Assembly: GCA_903898675.1 (NCBI GenBank)
Contig: CAIUGM010000006.1
Location: forward strand, 1 to 64,000
DNA from: an uncultured Verrucomicrobiota bacterium
GTDB taxonomy: Bacteria; Verrucomicrobiota; Verrucomicrobiia; Opitutales; Opitutaceae
Length of the DNA stretch: 64,000 nt
Direction: 5' to 3'
Below are positions 27,749-36,467 of the stretch, piece by piece (the first letter of the stretch is position 1; every line of letters starts with the position of its first letter). The notes under the pieces were generated by a model, which saw only the letters and a program-made list of their open reading frames with translations, did not search any database and was not told the DNA's origin. Position numbers and translations under genes: made by a program.

Positions 27749-27825
27749 GGACGCTTAGCTCAGTTGGTTAGAGCACCTCGCTTACACCGAGGGTGTCGGG
27801 GGTTCGAGTCCCTCAGCGTCTACCA
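27749..27825 (+). tRNA. tRNA-Val (anticodon UAC)
   Basis: 77 nt with an encoded CCA. Acceptor stem GGACGCT/AGCGTCT (first pair G-U), D arm GCTC...GAGC, anticodon stem CCTCG/CGAGG with loop CTTACAC giving anticodon TAC, variable loop GTGTC, and T arm GGGGG-TTCGAGT-CCCTC. All arms fold and the invariant TTCGA is present. Confidence 0.97.
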
Positions 27826-27830
27826 GCCTT

Positions 27831-27933
27831 CGCTCTCCGAGCTACGGCTCGGCAAGCCAGCCATCTTGCGTTAACTTAAGGAAAGACTTGAGTGTCGCTT
27901 GGCGAAGGCTGCCGCGCCGAAGCTCGGAGAGCG
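27831..27933. repeat. Imperfect inverted repeat between tRNA-Val and hemC
   Basis: The left arm CGCTCTCCGAGCTACGGCTC and the right arm ending AGCTCGGAGAGCG are complementary over about 13 consecutive bases plus scattered pairs. It begins 6 bases after the tRNA end and stops about 30 bases before hemC. Confidence 0.65.
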
Positions 27934-27964
27934 CAGGCGGGCTCAGAATCACCGAATACCCTCC

Positions 27965-28819
27965 ATGAAATTCATCCTCGCCACCCGCAAAAGCCCGCTC
28001 GCCCTCGTGCAGACGGAAACCGTGGCGGCGTGGTTGCGCGGGAAGATCGCCGGGGCGGAATGCGAGTTGCTGAAACTCACCACCACCGGCGACAAGCAGG
28101 CCGAGTGGTCGCTGAGCAAGCAGGGCGGCAAGGGCCTTTTCACCGTCGAACTCGAGCAGGCGCTGCTCCGCGGCGAGGCCCATGCGGCCGTGCACAGTTG
28201 CAAGGATCTGCCGGGGGAGAACACCCCGGGTCTGGCGGTGGCCGGGTTCCTGCCGCGCGAGGATGTGCGTGATGTCCTGGTGCTGCGGGAAGGTGTCACG
28301 GTCCCGGTCACGATTGCGACCGGCAGCCCGCGCCGCCAGCTGCAGATCAAACACCTCTTTCCCGACGCCACCTTCAGCGAGATCCGCGGCAACGTGGACA
28401 CCCGGCTCAAGAAAATCGCGAGCGGCCTGGCCGATGCCAGCATCCTCGCGGCCGCGGGCTTGAACCGGCTCGGGATTCACCACTGGCCCGGCGTCGTCTT
28501 CCGGCCGCTGACGCTCGCGGAAAGCGTGCCGGCGGTGGGGCAGGGTGCGGTGGCGATTCAATGCCGCGCGGCCGACGCCGCGCAGTTTGCCGCGGTGCTC
28601 GACGCGGACACGGCGCGCGCCGTGAACATCGAGCGGGCGATCCAGGCCGCGGTGGGCGGCGGTTGCCAGCTGGCCTTTGCGGCCCACGTGGCGGGCAACA
28701 CGCTCCATTTTTTCCACGGCACCACCGGCATCCGCACCTTGCCGCTGATCCCGGCGGATTTCACCGACCCTGCGGCCGCCGCTTCGCGCCTGCTCCGGGA
28801 ATTGAATTTCCATGCCTGA
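27965..28819 (+). CDS. hemC: Hydroxymethylbilane synthase (porphobilinogen deaminase)
   Basis: 284 residues from ATG 27965 (MKFILATRKSPLALVQTE). Family motifs: TRKSPLALVQ, KGLFTVELEQALL, AVHSCKDLPGE, TGSPRRQLQIKHLFP and IRGNVDTRLKKI. The dipyrromethane cofactor cysteine is Cys234 in VGGGCQLAFAAH. It joins four porphobilinogen units into hydroxymethylbilane for haem and related tetrapyrroles. Slightly shorter than the usual 300-310 residues because the last domain is trimmed. Overlaps hemD by 8 bases. Confidence 0.95.
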   Translation: MKFILATRKSPLALVQTETVAAWLRGKIAGAECELLKLTTTGDKQAEWSLSKQGGKGLFTVELEQALLRGEAHAAVHSCKDLPGENTPGLAVAGFLPREDVRDVLVLREGVTVPVTIATGSPRRQLQIKHLFPDATFSEIRGNVDTRLKKIASGLADASILAAAGLNRLGIHHWPGVVFRPLTLAESVPAVGQGAVAIQCRAADAAQFAAVLDADTARAVNIERAIQAAVGGGCQLAFAAHVAGNTLHFFHGTTGIRTLPLIPADFTDPAAAASRLLRELNFHA

Positions 28820-29606
28820 TCCCAAGACCAAGCCCCTGTCCGGCCGCCGCATTGTCGTCACCCGCCCGCGGGAACAGACCGCGGAATGGCGCCAGAAACT
28901 GGAGTTCCTCGGCGCCAGCGTCGTCGAGCTCCCGCTGATCCAGGTCAGCAAGCACATCAACCCGGAGACGCTCGCCGAGGTGCTGACCGAGTTCGGCTCC
29001 TACGAGTGGATCATCTTCACGAGCGTCAACGGCGTGCGTTATTTCTTCGAGGAATTCATCCGCGTGCACGAGGACATCCGGGCGCTCGGCCTGATCCGCA
29101 TCGCGGTGGTCGGCGAGGCCACGGCCGCCGCCGTCCGCGAACTGCACCTGCGCGTCGACCTCCAGCCCAAGAAGGCCAGTGCCGAGGAACTCGCGAAGGA
29201 GCTGGTCGGCCGCGAGTCGATGGACAGCGCCAAGGTGCTGGTCGTCACCGGCAACCTCAACCGCGACGTGCTCGTGGATGCGCTCCACGAGGCGCGCACG
29301 ATCGTCGACCGGCTCGTCGTTTACCAGACGGGCGAAACCGACCTGAGCAGCGATCCGCTGGCGGGCGATTTCCGCAGCAACGGCGCCGACGCGATCCTGT
29401 TCGCGAGCCCGTCCGCCGTGCAGTCCTTCTTCGACCAGGCCGTGGCCCTCAAGCTGGGCCCCAAGGCCCGGCGGCCGCTCGCCGGCAGCATCGGCGCCAG
29501 CACAACCGCCGCGATGAAGCAGCTCGGCCTGCCGGTGGACTTCGAGGCCGCGGCCGCGAGCCTGGATTCCCTGGTTGAAGCCCTGACCAAGAAGTTGAAC
29601 CACTGA
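28812..29606 (+). CDS. hemD: Uroporphyrinogen-III synthase
   Basis: 264 residues. The N-terminal half starts GRRIVVTRPREQTAEWRQKLE and contains YEWIIFTSVNGVRYFFEEF; the second half has VLVVTGNLNRDVLVDALHEA, LVVYQTGETD, DAILFASPSAVQSFFDQ and the final SIGASTTAAMKQLG. These are the usual weakly conserved marks of HemD, and the gene overlaps hemC, which supports the call. It closes and inverts ring D of hydroxymethylbilane to give uroporphyrinogen III. No further tetrapyrrole gene follows. Confidence 0.92.
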   Translation: MPDPKTKPLSGRRIVVTRPREQTAEWRQKLEFLGASVVELPLIQVSKHINPETLAEVLTEFGSYEWIIFTSVNGVRYFFEEFIRVHEDIRALGLIRIAVVGEATAAAVRELHLRVDLQPKKASAEELAKELVGRESMDSAKVLVVTGNLNRDVLVDALHEARTIVDRLVVYQTGETDLSSDPLAGDFRSNGADAILFASPSAVQSFFDQAVALKLGPKARRPLAGSIGASTTAAMKQLGLPVDFEAAAASLDSLVEALTKKLNH

Positions 29607-29607
29607 T

Positions 29608-29680
29608 GGTCACTAAAATTCCACTAAGTTTGAGCCGGGATTGAATTAGCGGCCAATTAGTGTGGATTAGTGGCTACCAC
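29608..29680. repeat. Inverted-repeat element, CACTAA/TTAGTG family, filling a gap
   Basis: GGTCACTAAAATTCCACTAA on the left pairs imperfectly with GTGTGGATTAGTGGCTACC on the right. It runs from one base after the hemD stop to 4 bases before the next ATG. Related CACTAA words are at about 33050-33082. Confidence 0.6.
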
Positions 29681-29684
29681 CCCC

Positions 29685-30779
29685 ATGAAAGTCCCCTTTC
29701 TCGACCTCAAGCCGCAGCACCAGGCACTGCGCACCGAAATTCTGGCGGCCCTCGCGGCGACCTACGACGCCACGCGCTTCTGTCTCGGCAAGGACGTCGA
29801 TGATTTCGAGAAATCCTTTAGCACCCTGCTCGGCTATCCTCGTACGCTGGGCATGAACAGCGGCACGTCGCCGCTGCACGCGGCGTCGGTGTGCGGCGGC
29901 TTCGGGCCGGGCGATGAGATCATCACGACGCCGTTCACCTTCGCCTCCAGTTGCTGGGGCATCAGCTATGTCGGCGCCACCCCGGTATTCGTCGACATCG
30001 AGCCCGACACCTGGTGCATCAGCCCCGCGGCCATCGCGCGGGCTATCACGCCGAGGACCAAGGGCATCGTGGTGGTGCACATTTTCGGCCAGCCGGCGCG
30101 GATGGATGAAATCATGGCCCTCGCGCGGCAGCACAAGCTGTTCGTCGTCGAGGACTGCGCGCAGGCGGTGGGGGCGCAGTACCGGGGCCAGCCGGTCGGG
30201 CTCATCGGCGACTGCGGCACCTTCAGTTTTTACCCGACCAAGAACCTCGGCGCCTGCGGCGAGGGCGGGGCGTTTGTCTCGCGGCATGCGGCGGTCATGG
30301 ACCATGCCCAGCTGCTGCGCGTGCACGGCTCGCCCAAGCGCTACACGCACACGGAGGTGGGCTTCAACTTTCGCATGGATGGTTTCCAGGGCGCGGTGCT
30401 GAACGCGAAGCTGCCGCACCTCGCCGCGTGGACGGCCCGGCGGCGCACGATCGCGGGGAAATACCTGGCTGGTATCAGGCGCCCCGATGTGCAGCTGCCG
30501 GTCATCTCCGCCGACGGCGAGTCGGTCTGGCATCAGTTCACGCTGCTGCATCCGTCGCGGGACGCACTCCGGGTTCACCTGGACAAGGCCGGCGTGGGCA
30601 CGGAGATCATCTACCCGGGCCCGATGCACCGGCAGCCCTGCTACGCGTCGCTCGGCTACCAGCCCGGCAGCCTGCCGGTCGCCGAAAGCGCCAGCGCCCG
30701 CTGCGTCAGCCTCCCGCTGTTCCCCGAGCTGACGGACGCGCAGGTCGACCACGTGATCCAATCCATCAATTCATTTTAG
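29685..30779 (+). CDS. DegT/DnrJ/EryC1/StrS family PLP aminotransferase
   Basis: 364 residues from ATG 29685 (MKVPFLDLKPQH); the GTG at 29670 lies in the repeat. Motifs: FLDLKPQ start, GMNSGTSPLHAA (phosphate binding), DEIITTPFTFASS, FVDIEPDTW, VVVHIFGQPARMDEI, VVEDCAQAVGAQYRG, and the PLP lysine in SFYPTKNLGACGEGGA. These enzymes aminate keto-sugars on nucleotides, or catalyse related reactions, for surface polysaccharide or antibiotic sugars; the substrate is not defined. No neighbouring sugar-nucleotide genes were seen. The stop codon TAG merges with the following repeat. Confidence 0.9.
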   Translation: MKVPFLDLKPQHQALRTEILAALAATYDATRFCLGKDVDDFEKSFSTLLGYPRTLGMNSGTSPLHAASVCGGFGPGDEIITTPFTFASSCWGISYVGATPVFVDIEPDTWCISPAAIARAITPRTKGIVVVHIFGQPARMDEIMALARQHKLFVVEDCAQAVGAQYRGQPVGLIGDCGTFSFYPTKNLGACGEGGAFVSRHAAVMDHAQLLRVHGSPKRYTHTEVGFNFRMDGFQGAVLNAKLPHLAAWTARRRTIAGKYLAGIRRPDVQLPVISADGESVWHQFTLLHPSRDALRVHLDKAGVGTEIIYPGPMHRQPCYASLGYQPGSLPVAESASARCVSLPLFPELTDAQVDHVIQSINSF

Positions 30780-30839
30780 CCCACGGAACCCACCGAATAC
30801 CCGAAAGAAGACGGATTGAGTTCGGTGTATTCCGTGGGC
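30779..30839. repeat. Inverted-repeat element, GCCCACGGAATACAC family, stop-to-start
   Basis: The left arm GCCCACGGAACCCACCGAAT starts at the last base of the aminotransferase stop codon. The right arm TTCGGTGTATTCCGTGGGC ends 8 bases before the trpF ATG. Same family as 17124-17240. Confidence 0.75.
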
Positions 30840-30847
30840 AACCCAAC

Positions 30848-31519
30848 ATGATCAACGGCATCAGGCTCAAGGTTTGCGGCATCACCTCGCTGGTCGATGC
30901 GGATGCGGCGGATGCCGTGGGGGCGGATTTCCTCGGCTTCATCTTTTATCCGAAGTCCCCGCGCTGGGTTTCCAACCCGCAGTACCGGGCGATGAAGGAC
31001 CGGCTGCCCCCGCGCAAGACCGTGGCCGTCTCGGTCGGGCCGACCGCGGCGGATCTCGCGAAACAGGCCGAGCTGGGTTTCGATTTTTTCCAGATTCATT
31101 TCAACCCGCAGACCCCGCGGGAGGTCATCGGCTCCTGGGCGGCGACCGTGGGCGTCTCCCGTCTCTGGCTCGCCCCCCGGCTCCCCCCGAGCGTCGAGAT
31201 CTATCCCGAGCTGCTGGATTACGCCGAGACGATCCTGATCGACACTTTTCACCCCGACAAGATGGGCGGCACGGGCGAGACCGGCGACTGGGCGAAGTTC
31301 AAGCGCTACCGGGAATCCTATCCCGCGAAGCACTGGATCCTCTCCGGTGGACTCGACCCGCACAACGTGGCCGAGGCTGTGACCGCCACCGGCGCGAAGA
31401 TCGTCGACGTGAACAGCGGCGTCGAGCAGGCCCCCGGCATCAAAAGCCCGGCGAAACTCAAGGCCTTCGTCCTCGCGCTGCACAACGCCACGAAGGCGGG
31501 GAATCCGTCGTACGGTTAA
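30848..31519 (+). CDS. trpF: Phosphoribosylanthranilate isomerase
   Basis: 223 residues from ATG 30848 (MINGIRLKVCGITSLVDAD). TIM-barrel markers: LKVCGITS with the catalytic cysteine, ADFLGFIFYPKSPRWV, KTVAVSVGPT, FDFFQIHFNPQTP, ILIDTFHPDKMGGTGETGDW with the catalytic aspartate, and ILSGGLDPHNVAEAV. It isomerises phosphoribosylanthranilate in tryptophan synthesis. The normal VQLHG segment is FQIHF here, a mild deviation. No other trp gene lies in the window. Directly preceded by the repeat at 30779-30839. Confidence 0.9.
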   Translation: MINGIRLKVCGITSLVDADAADAVGADFLGFIFYPKSPRWVSNPQYRAMKDRLPPRKTVAVSVGPTAADLAKQAELGFDFFQIHFNPQTPREVIGSWAATVGVSRLWLAPRLPPSVEIYPELLDYAETILIDTFHPDKMGGTGETGDWAKFKRYRESYPAKHWILSGGLDPHNVAEAVTATGAKIVDVNSGVEQAPGIKSPAKLKAFVLALHNATKAGNPSYG

Positions 31520-31527
31520 GCGTAGCC

Positions 31528-31584
31528 TGTGGGAGCGAGCTTGCTCGCGACTCGGGCGTTGTCGCGAGCAAGCTCGCTCCCACA
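31528..31584. repeat. Perfect 24-bp hairpin with 9-base loop
   Basis: Arms at 31528-31551 (TGTGGGAGCGAGCTTGCTCG...) and 31561-31584 are exact complements. It lies 9 bases after the trpF stop, between two convergent genes, and could end transcription from either side. The right arm recurs inside the nucleotidyltransferase at 1199-1223. Confidence 0.9.
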
Positions 31585-31694
31585 TTGACAAGTCGAATAG
31601 TGAAGCCGGTTTCGATAAGCACGTGAGGTATTGAAGAGGGGATCGGTCTCTCAACCCCCAACTTTCGCCTCTCAACTCTGAGCGGCCTAGCCGC

Positions 31695-33035
31695 TCAGAA
31701 CGGCATCCCGCCGCGGCCCTTCATCTGCTCCATCTGGCGCATCAGCTTCTTCTGGTTGCCGCCCTTCATCATCTTCATGAGCTTCTGCATCTGCTCGAAC
31801 TGCTTGATGAGCTGGTTGACCTCGAGGACCTTGACGCCCGCGCCCTTCGCGATGCGGATGCGGCGGTTGCCATTGAGGATGCCGGGCTTGCGCCGCTCCT
31901 GCAGGGTCATCGACTGGATGATGGCCTCCGTGCGCTTCATCTGCTTGTCCGCGTCGCCGGGCAACTCCACGCCGCTCATGCCGGGCATCATGCCCATGAT
32001 GGACTGCATCGAGCCCATCTTCTTCACCTGCTGCATCTGCGCGAGAAAGTCCTCCAGGTTGAAGTCGGCCTTGCGCATCTTCTCCGCCATGCGCTCGGCT
32101 TCCTTCTCGTCGATGTTCTCCTGCGCCCGCTCGACCAGCGACACGACGTCGCCCATGCCGAGGATGCGCGAGGCGAGCCGCTCCGGATAAAAGATCTCAA
32201 AGTCCGCGGTCTTCTCGCCGGTGCCGATGAACTTGATGGGGACGCCCGTGACCGACTTGATCGACAGCGCCGCGCCACCGCGCGCATCGCCGTCGAGCTT
32301 GGTCAGGATGAGGCCCGTCAGCCCGAGGGCGTCGTGGAAGGCCTTGGCGACATTGACCGCCTCCTGGCCGAGCGCGCCGTCGGCGACGAGCAGGATCTCA
32401 TCCGGCTGCACCTTGGCGCTGAGCCGTTTGACTTCCTCGATCAACTCCTGGTCGATCTGGAGGCGGCCGGCCGTGTCGAAGAGAATGACGTCGGCGCTTT
32501 GCTGGTGCGCCAGTTCCAGGCCCTTGGCGCCGATGGCAACGACGTCCTTGGATTCCCGGTCGCCGTAGAAGCCGAGTTCCTCCTGTTTCGCCAGGATTTC
32601 CAGCTGGTCGATGGCGGCGGGACGGTAGACGTCGCACGCGATGAGAAACGGCCGCGCGCCTTTTTTCTTGAGCAGCTTGCCGAGCTTGGCGGTGGAGGTG
32701 GTCTTGCCGGAGCCGTGGAGACCGACCAGCAAAATCTTGAGCGGCCGTTTCTGGGCGAGCTCGGTGGTGCCCTCGCCGAGGAGTTTCACCAGTTCGTCGT
32801 TGATGATCTTGACGACCTGCTGGCCGGGCGTGACGGACCGGAGCACTTCCTGGCCGTTGCATTGCTGCTGGACGCGCTCGATGAACTCGCGGGCGACCTT
32901 GAAATGGACGTCGGCGGCGAGCAGGGCGGCGCGCACTTCCTTGAGGGCGTCCGCCATGTTGGCCTCGGACAGTTGGCCGACGCCGCGGAGGTTGCGCAGG
33001 GCGCCGGTCAGTTTTTCGGTAAGGCTTTCGAACAT
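31695..33035 (-). CDS. ffh: Signal recognition particle protein Ffh
   Basis: 446 residues from ATG 33033-33035 ([20 protein letters not shown]). N domain (about 1-90), then a GTPase domain with P loop [16 protein letters not shown] (most homologues have GLQGSGKTT), [41 protein letters not shown] and the GTGEK turn. The M domain (about 300-446) is rich in methionine ([20 protein letters not shown]) and has the RNA-binding region [23 protein letters not shown]. It targets nascent membrane proteins to the translocon with the SRP RNA. The SRP RNA gene was not found in the window. Confidence 0.95.
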   Translation of the reverse strand: MFESLTEKLTGALRNLRGVGQLSEANMADALKEVRAALLAADVHFKVAREFIERVQQQCNGQEVLRSVTPGQQVVKIINDELVKLLGEGTTELAQKRPLKILLVGLHGSGKTTSTAKLGKLLKKKGARPFLIACDVYRPAAIDQLEILAKQEELGFYGDRESKDVVAIGAKGLELAHQQSADVILFDTAGRLQIDQELIEEVKRLSAKVQPDEILLVADGALGQEAVNVAKAFHDALGLTGLILTKLDGDARGGAALSIKSVTGVPIKFIGTGEKTADFEIFYPERLASRILGMGDVVSLVERAQENIDEKEAERMAEKMRKADFNLEDFLAQMQQVKKMGSMQSIMGMMPGMSGVELPGDADKQMKRTEAIIQSMTLQERRKPGILNGNRRIRIAKGAGVKVLEVNQLIKQFEQMQKLMKMMKGGNQKKLMRQMEQMKGRGGMPF

Positions 33036-33107
33036 GGGAACCCGCAAAAGAAACCACTAACGGGCAGTAATAAACACTAATTTTGGGGCATAGGTTTGGT
33101 ATTCCGC

Positions 33108-33183
33108 AGGTGGAACCCGGCCTCCCGGACGGGTTTTGCTCGCGCCGGCGCACTGAAACGCCTCCGGAGGCCGCGTTCCACCT
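33108..33183. repeat. Inverted repeat AGGTGGAAC/GTTCCACCT
   Basis: The left arm AGGTGGAACCCGGCCTCCCG and the right arm CTCCGGAGGCCGCGTTCCACCT pair over most of their length with a few mismatches. It lies between the divergent ffh and der genes; a CACTAA-type repeat lies beside it at about 33050-33082. Confidence 0.65.
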
Positions 33184-33235
33184 TGGCCAACTATCGCTTG
33201 CCACCCGGCCCCGTGGGCGTGAAGGTCTGCGTCAA

Positions 33236-34720
33236 ATGACTCCCGCTCCGCGCACTGTTGCCATCGTCGGCCGCCCCAATGTGGGCAAGAGCCGCCTGTT
33301 TAACCGGCTGGCGCGCAAGCGTATTTCCATTGTCCATGATATGCCGGGCGTGACGCGGGACGTCGTGAACGCGGAGGTCAAGGACGGCAGCTACACGCTC
33401 CTCGACACCGGCGGCCTGGGTCTGACCGGCAGCGATACGCCGGCACGGATCACCAAGGCGTCGGAAGAGCAGGTGGCCTTCGCCATCGAGGCGGCCGCGG
33501 TCATCGTCTTCGTGGTCGACGCGCGCGAGGGCGTCACCGGGCTGGACGAGCGCATCGCCCAGCGCCTGCGCAAGAGCAAGAAGCACGTGATCCTCGCGGC
33601 CAACAAGGCCGACAGCGGCAAGGAGAAGGTCGCGGAGATCTCCGAGTTTTACCGGCTGGGCTTTGGCGAGCCGATTTACCTTTCCGCGGAGCACGGCAAC
33701 GGCGAGGCCGCGTTGCGCGACGCGATCATGGAGAAGCTCGGGCCGGAGCCCGCCGAGACGGACCTCGACCGGGAGCGCCTGAGCATCTGCTTCGTCGGCC
33801 GGCCCAACGTCGGCAAGTCGTCCCTCAGCAACCGGCTCCTCAAGAGCGACCGGCTGATCGTCAGCGACCAGCCCGGCACGACGCGCGACGCCGTGGAACT
33901 CGATTTCACCTATACCAGCCGCGAGGGCAAGCCGTGGGCGTTCCGCCTGATGGACACCGCCGGCATCCGGGCGGCCACCAAGCTGTCGTCATCGGTCGAG
34001 TATTTTTCCCGCCTGCGTTCGCTCGAGGCGATCAAGAGCGCCGACGTGGTGTTCATGGTGCTCGACGCCATGGACGGCGTGACGCACCAGGACCAGGCCA
34101 TCGCCGGCGAGATCATCAAGGCGGCGAAGCCCATCGTGATCGTGGTCAACAAGTGGGACCTGGTGCACGATGCATTCAACAAGCACGAGGTCGACAAGTT
34201 CAAGACCGAGCGCGAATACCGCGAAAACTACGAGAAGACGCTCTTCGAGAAACTTTTCTTCACGCCCGGCGCGCCGGTGATGTTCGTCTCGGCGCTGACC
34301 GGCCACGAGATCACGCGCATGCTCAAGTCGGCCCGGGCGCTCGCCCGCCGCCTCGACACGAAGATCCCGACCGCGAAGCTCAACGCCACCATCATCGCGC
34401 TCGCGGACCGCACGCCGCCGCCGTCGACCTACGGCACGCGCTTCCGCGTCTATTACGCCACGCAGACCGGCAGCCGGCCGTTCCGCATGAAGCTGTTTTG
34501 CAACCAGGAGCGCAGCCTGACGGAATCCTACCGCCGCTACCTCGAGGCCGGCCTCGTCAAGGAATTCGACCTCGACGGCTGCCCCATCCACTTCGATTTG
34601 ATCGGCAAGAAAAAGCAGTCGGTCGCCGACCGGCTCGCCGCCAAGGGTACGCGCAAGAACCTCGCCGCCGCCGAGGCGGGGGAGGCCGATGACGTGCACG
34701 ACGGCGTGTTCGATGACTGA
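33236..34720 (+). CDS. der: Ribosome-assembly GTPase Der (EngA)
   Basis: 494 residues from ATG 33236 (MTPAPRTVAIVGRPNVGKS). Two tandem GTPase domains: first with GRPNVGKS, DTGGL and NKAD; second with FVGRPNVGKSSLSNRLL, DTAGI and NKWD. A KH-like domain follows at the C-terminus (TPPPSTYGTRFRVYYATQTGSRPFRMKLFCN, in two pieces). It is needed for 50S subunit assembly. The track start at 33083 passes through a repeat and is not used. Standard length for the family. Confidence 0.95.
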   Translation: MTPAPRTVAIVGRPNVGKSRLFNRLARKRISIVHDMPGVTRDVVNAEVKDGSYTLLDTGGLGLTGSDTPARITKASEEQVAFAIEAAAVIVFVVDAREGVTGLDERIAQRLRKSKKHVILAANKADSGKEKVAEISEFYRLGFGEPIYLSAEHGNGEAALRDAIMEKLGPEPAETDLDRERLSICFVGRPNVGKSSLSNRLLKSDRLIVSDQPGTTRDAVELDFTYTSREGKPWAFRLMDTAGIRAATKLSSSVEYFSRLRSLEAIKSADVVFMVLDAMDGVTHQDQAIAGEIIKAAKPIVIVVNKWDLVHDAFNKHEVDKFKTEREYRENYEKTLFEKLFFTPGAPVMFVSALTGHEITRMLKSARALARRLDTKIPTAKLNATIIALADRTPPPSTYGTRFRVYYATQTGSRPFRMKLFCNQERSLTESYRRYLEAGLVKEFDLDGCPIHFDLIGKKKQSVADRLAAKGTRKNLAAAEAGEADDVHDGVFDD

Positions 34721-34749
34721 GGGAGCCACCCGGATATGATGCCAATGCC

Positions 34750-34821
34750 TGTCATGCTGAGCGAAGCGAAGCATCCAGGTGCATGCGCGGATCTGGATTC
34801 TTCGCTACGCTCAGAATGACA
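34750..34821. repeat. Inverted repeat TGTCATGCTGAGCG/CGCTCAGAATGACA
   Basis: The left arm TGTCATGCTGAGCGAAGCGA and the right arm ending TTCGCTACGCTCAGAATGACA pair over about 30 bases with a few mismatches. It fills the gap between der (30 bases after the stop) and fmt (20 bases before the start). Confidence 0.75.
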
Positions 34822-34840
34822 ACGCAGAGGTCTAACGCCC

Positions 34841-35839
34841 ATGCTTAAGCTCGTCTTCATGGGCTCCGACCCGATCGCCCTGCCGGCGCTGAACTGGCTG
34901 GCCGGGGAGGGGAGCGGTGTCGCCCAGGTCGTCGGGGTCTTCACCCAGCCGGACCGGGCGGCCGGCCGCGGCCAGAAAATTCAGGCCACCGAGATCAAGC
35001 TCTGGGCGGAGGCCCGCGGGCTCCCCGTCCTGCAACCGCAGAAAGTCGGCCCGGCGGAACGCCAGCAACTGCTAGACCTGCAGCCCGACCTGACCCTGGT
35101 CATGGCCTACGGGCATATTTTGCGGCAGGAATTCATCGATGCCCCGCGGCTCGGCACGTTCAACCTGCACACCTCGGTGCTGCCGCACTACCGTGGCGCC
35201 TCGCCGATCCAGACGGCGATCTGCAACGGCGAGCGCGAGACGGGCGTGACGCTCATGCGGCTCGTGTTCAAGCTCGACGCCGGCCCGGTGGCGGAGGTGG
35301 AACGCGTGGCCATCGACCCGCTCGACACGGCCCGGGAAATCGAGGCCAAGCTAGCCGCAGCCTGCGTGCCCCTGCTCGCCCGGAGTCTCGGCAGGATTGC
35401 CGCGGGCGCCCAGACGTTCACGCCACAGGACGAATCCCAGGCGACGTTCTGCCGGCGGCTGGAGAAGGCCGACGGTGCACTCGATTTCCACGCTCCGGCT
35501 GCGGCGCTGGCCGCCCGGATCAACGGGCTCATGCCCTGGCCGGGCTGCACCGTGGCGATCAACGGCCAGGTCGTGAAACTGGGCCTGGCGGACGTTAGTA
35601 GTTTAATAGACTACAAACCGGCCGGGGTCGGGGTCGTGGTTGGCACCGACGAGCACGGCCTGCTCGTCGCCACCGGGCAGGGGACGCTGCGCCTGCGCCT
35701 GCTCCAGCGCCCGGGCGGCCGGATGTTGCCGGCCGGGGAGTTTGTCCGCGGGTTTCCCGTGCCGGCCGGCACCGTGCTGCCGTCGCAACCGATGACCCCG
35801 CTCGTGGCACCGGCGCCGTTTCCGCGGGTCAAGGTCTAA
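34841..35839 (+). CDS. fmt: Methionyl-tRNA formyltransferase
   Basis: 332 residues. The N-terminal formyltransferase domain (KLVFMGSDPIALPALNWL, VFTQPDRAAGRGQKI, LVMAYGHILRQEFID) contains the signature FNLHTSVLPHYRGASPIQTAI with catalytic Asn and His, and KLDAGPVAEVE with the catalytic aspartate. The C-terminal tRNA-binding beta-barrel begins near residue 225 (INGLMPWPGCTVAI). Residues 252-259 (VSSLIDYK) are encoded by a copy of the AT-rich repeat at 27583-27644, with rare codons (TTA, ATA) for this genome. It formylates initiator Met-tRNA. No def gene is adjacent. Confidence 0.93.
   Translation: MLKLVFMGSDPIALPALNWLAGEGSGVAQVVGVFTQPDRAAGRGQKIQATEIKLWAEARGLPVLQPQKVGPAERQQLLDLQPDLTLVMAYGHILRQEFIDAPRLGTFNLHTSVLPHYRGASPIQTAICNGERETGVTLMRLVFKLDAGPVAEVERVAIDPLDTAREIEAKLAAACVPLLARSLGRIAAGAQTFTPQDESQATFCRRLEKADGALDFHAPAAALAARINGLMPWPGCTVAINGQVVKLGLADVSSLIDYKPAGVGVVVGTDEHGLLVATGQGTLRLRLLQRPGGRMLPAGEFVRGFPVPAGTVLPSQPMTPLVAPAPFPRVKV
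35594..35618 (+). repeat. Copy of the TAGTTTAATAG repeat inside fmt
   Basis: GTTAGTAGTTTAATAGACTA (plus CAAAC) contains a 17-mer that is the exact reverse complement of the one in the left arm at 27587-27603. Both are flanked by GTTA and AAAC. It is in frame and aligned with codons of fmt. Confidence 0.8.
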
Positions 35840-35878
35840 GGCTTGTTTTTGCCCCGCAAATTCCCAACCATCGCCCCC

Positions 35879-36463
35879 ATGAAAAGTCCGCTCTTTCGCT
35901 ATGTCGGTTTGCTCGTCGTCCTGACCTCGCCGGCCTGGGCGCAACAGAATTACTCCACGGACAACACCCGGGTGGAGCTGGCCAGTCTCCGGCAGGATGT
36001 GCTGCTCCTGACCCAGCGCGTCGGCGAGCTGACCATGACCGTCGAGCAGCTCAACCGCGACAACAACACGCTTCAGGGCAAGCTCGGCCAGAGCTTGGTC
36101 ACAGTGGAGCAGTTGAACGCGGCCGTGGCGGACATGAACCGCACCATTCAGGGTGCGCTCGCCGACCAGAAGCGCGAGACCCTCGCGCAGGTGGGCGGCC
36201 AGATGGAGCGCCTCGCGCGGCAGACCCAGGCGGCGATCGATGCCGTGGCGAAGAACCAGGCCACGCGGCCGGTGGTGCAGACCGCGTTTACCGAGGAATT
36301 CCCGAAGGAGGGCATCAATTACACCGTGCAGCCCGGCGACACCCTCGCCGTCATCGCGCGCAAGAACAACGCGAAGCTCAAGGACATCATCAACGCGAAC
36401 AAGATCGCCGACCAAAGCAAGATCATGGTCGGCCAGACGCTGTTCATCCCGCAGGGCAAATAA
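35879..36463 (+). CDS. Secreted coiled-coil protein with C-terminal LysM domain
   Basis: 194 residues from ATG 35879. The signal peptide is YVGLLVVLTSPAWAQ. A heptad-rich coiled coil covers about residues 30-120 (LRQDVLLLTQRVGELTMTVEQLNRDN and on). The last 50 residues are a LysM peptidoglycan-binding module (YTVQPGDTLAVIARKNNAKLKDIINANKIADQSKIMVGQTLFIPQ in pieces). Likely a periplasmic wall-binding protein that may oligomerise through the coil. Its stop codon lies 4 bases before the parB start, so the two genes are probably co-transcribed. Confidence 0.85.
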   Translation: MKSPLFRYVGLLVVLTSPAWAQQNYSTDNTRVELASLRQDVLLLTQRVGELTMTVEQLNRDNNTLQGKLGQSLVTVEQLNAAVADMNRTIQGALADQKRETLAQVGGQMERLARQTQAAIDAVAKNQATRPVVQTAFTEEFPKEGINYTVQPGDTLAVIARKNNAKLKDIINANKIADQSKIMVGQTLFIPQGK

Positions 36464-36467
36464 TTTC

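Noticed and set aside
31528-31584. Hairpin as an ordinary terminator only
   Set aside because: It could terminate trpF, but it has no T-run and its arm recurs inside a distant coding sequence, so it is better described as a repeat.
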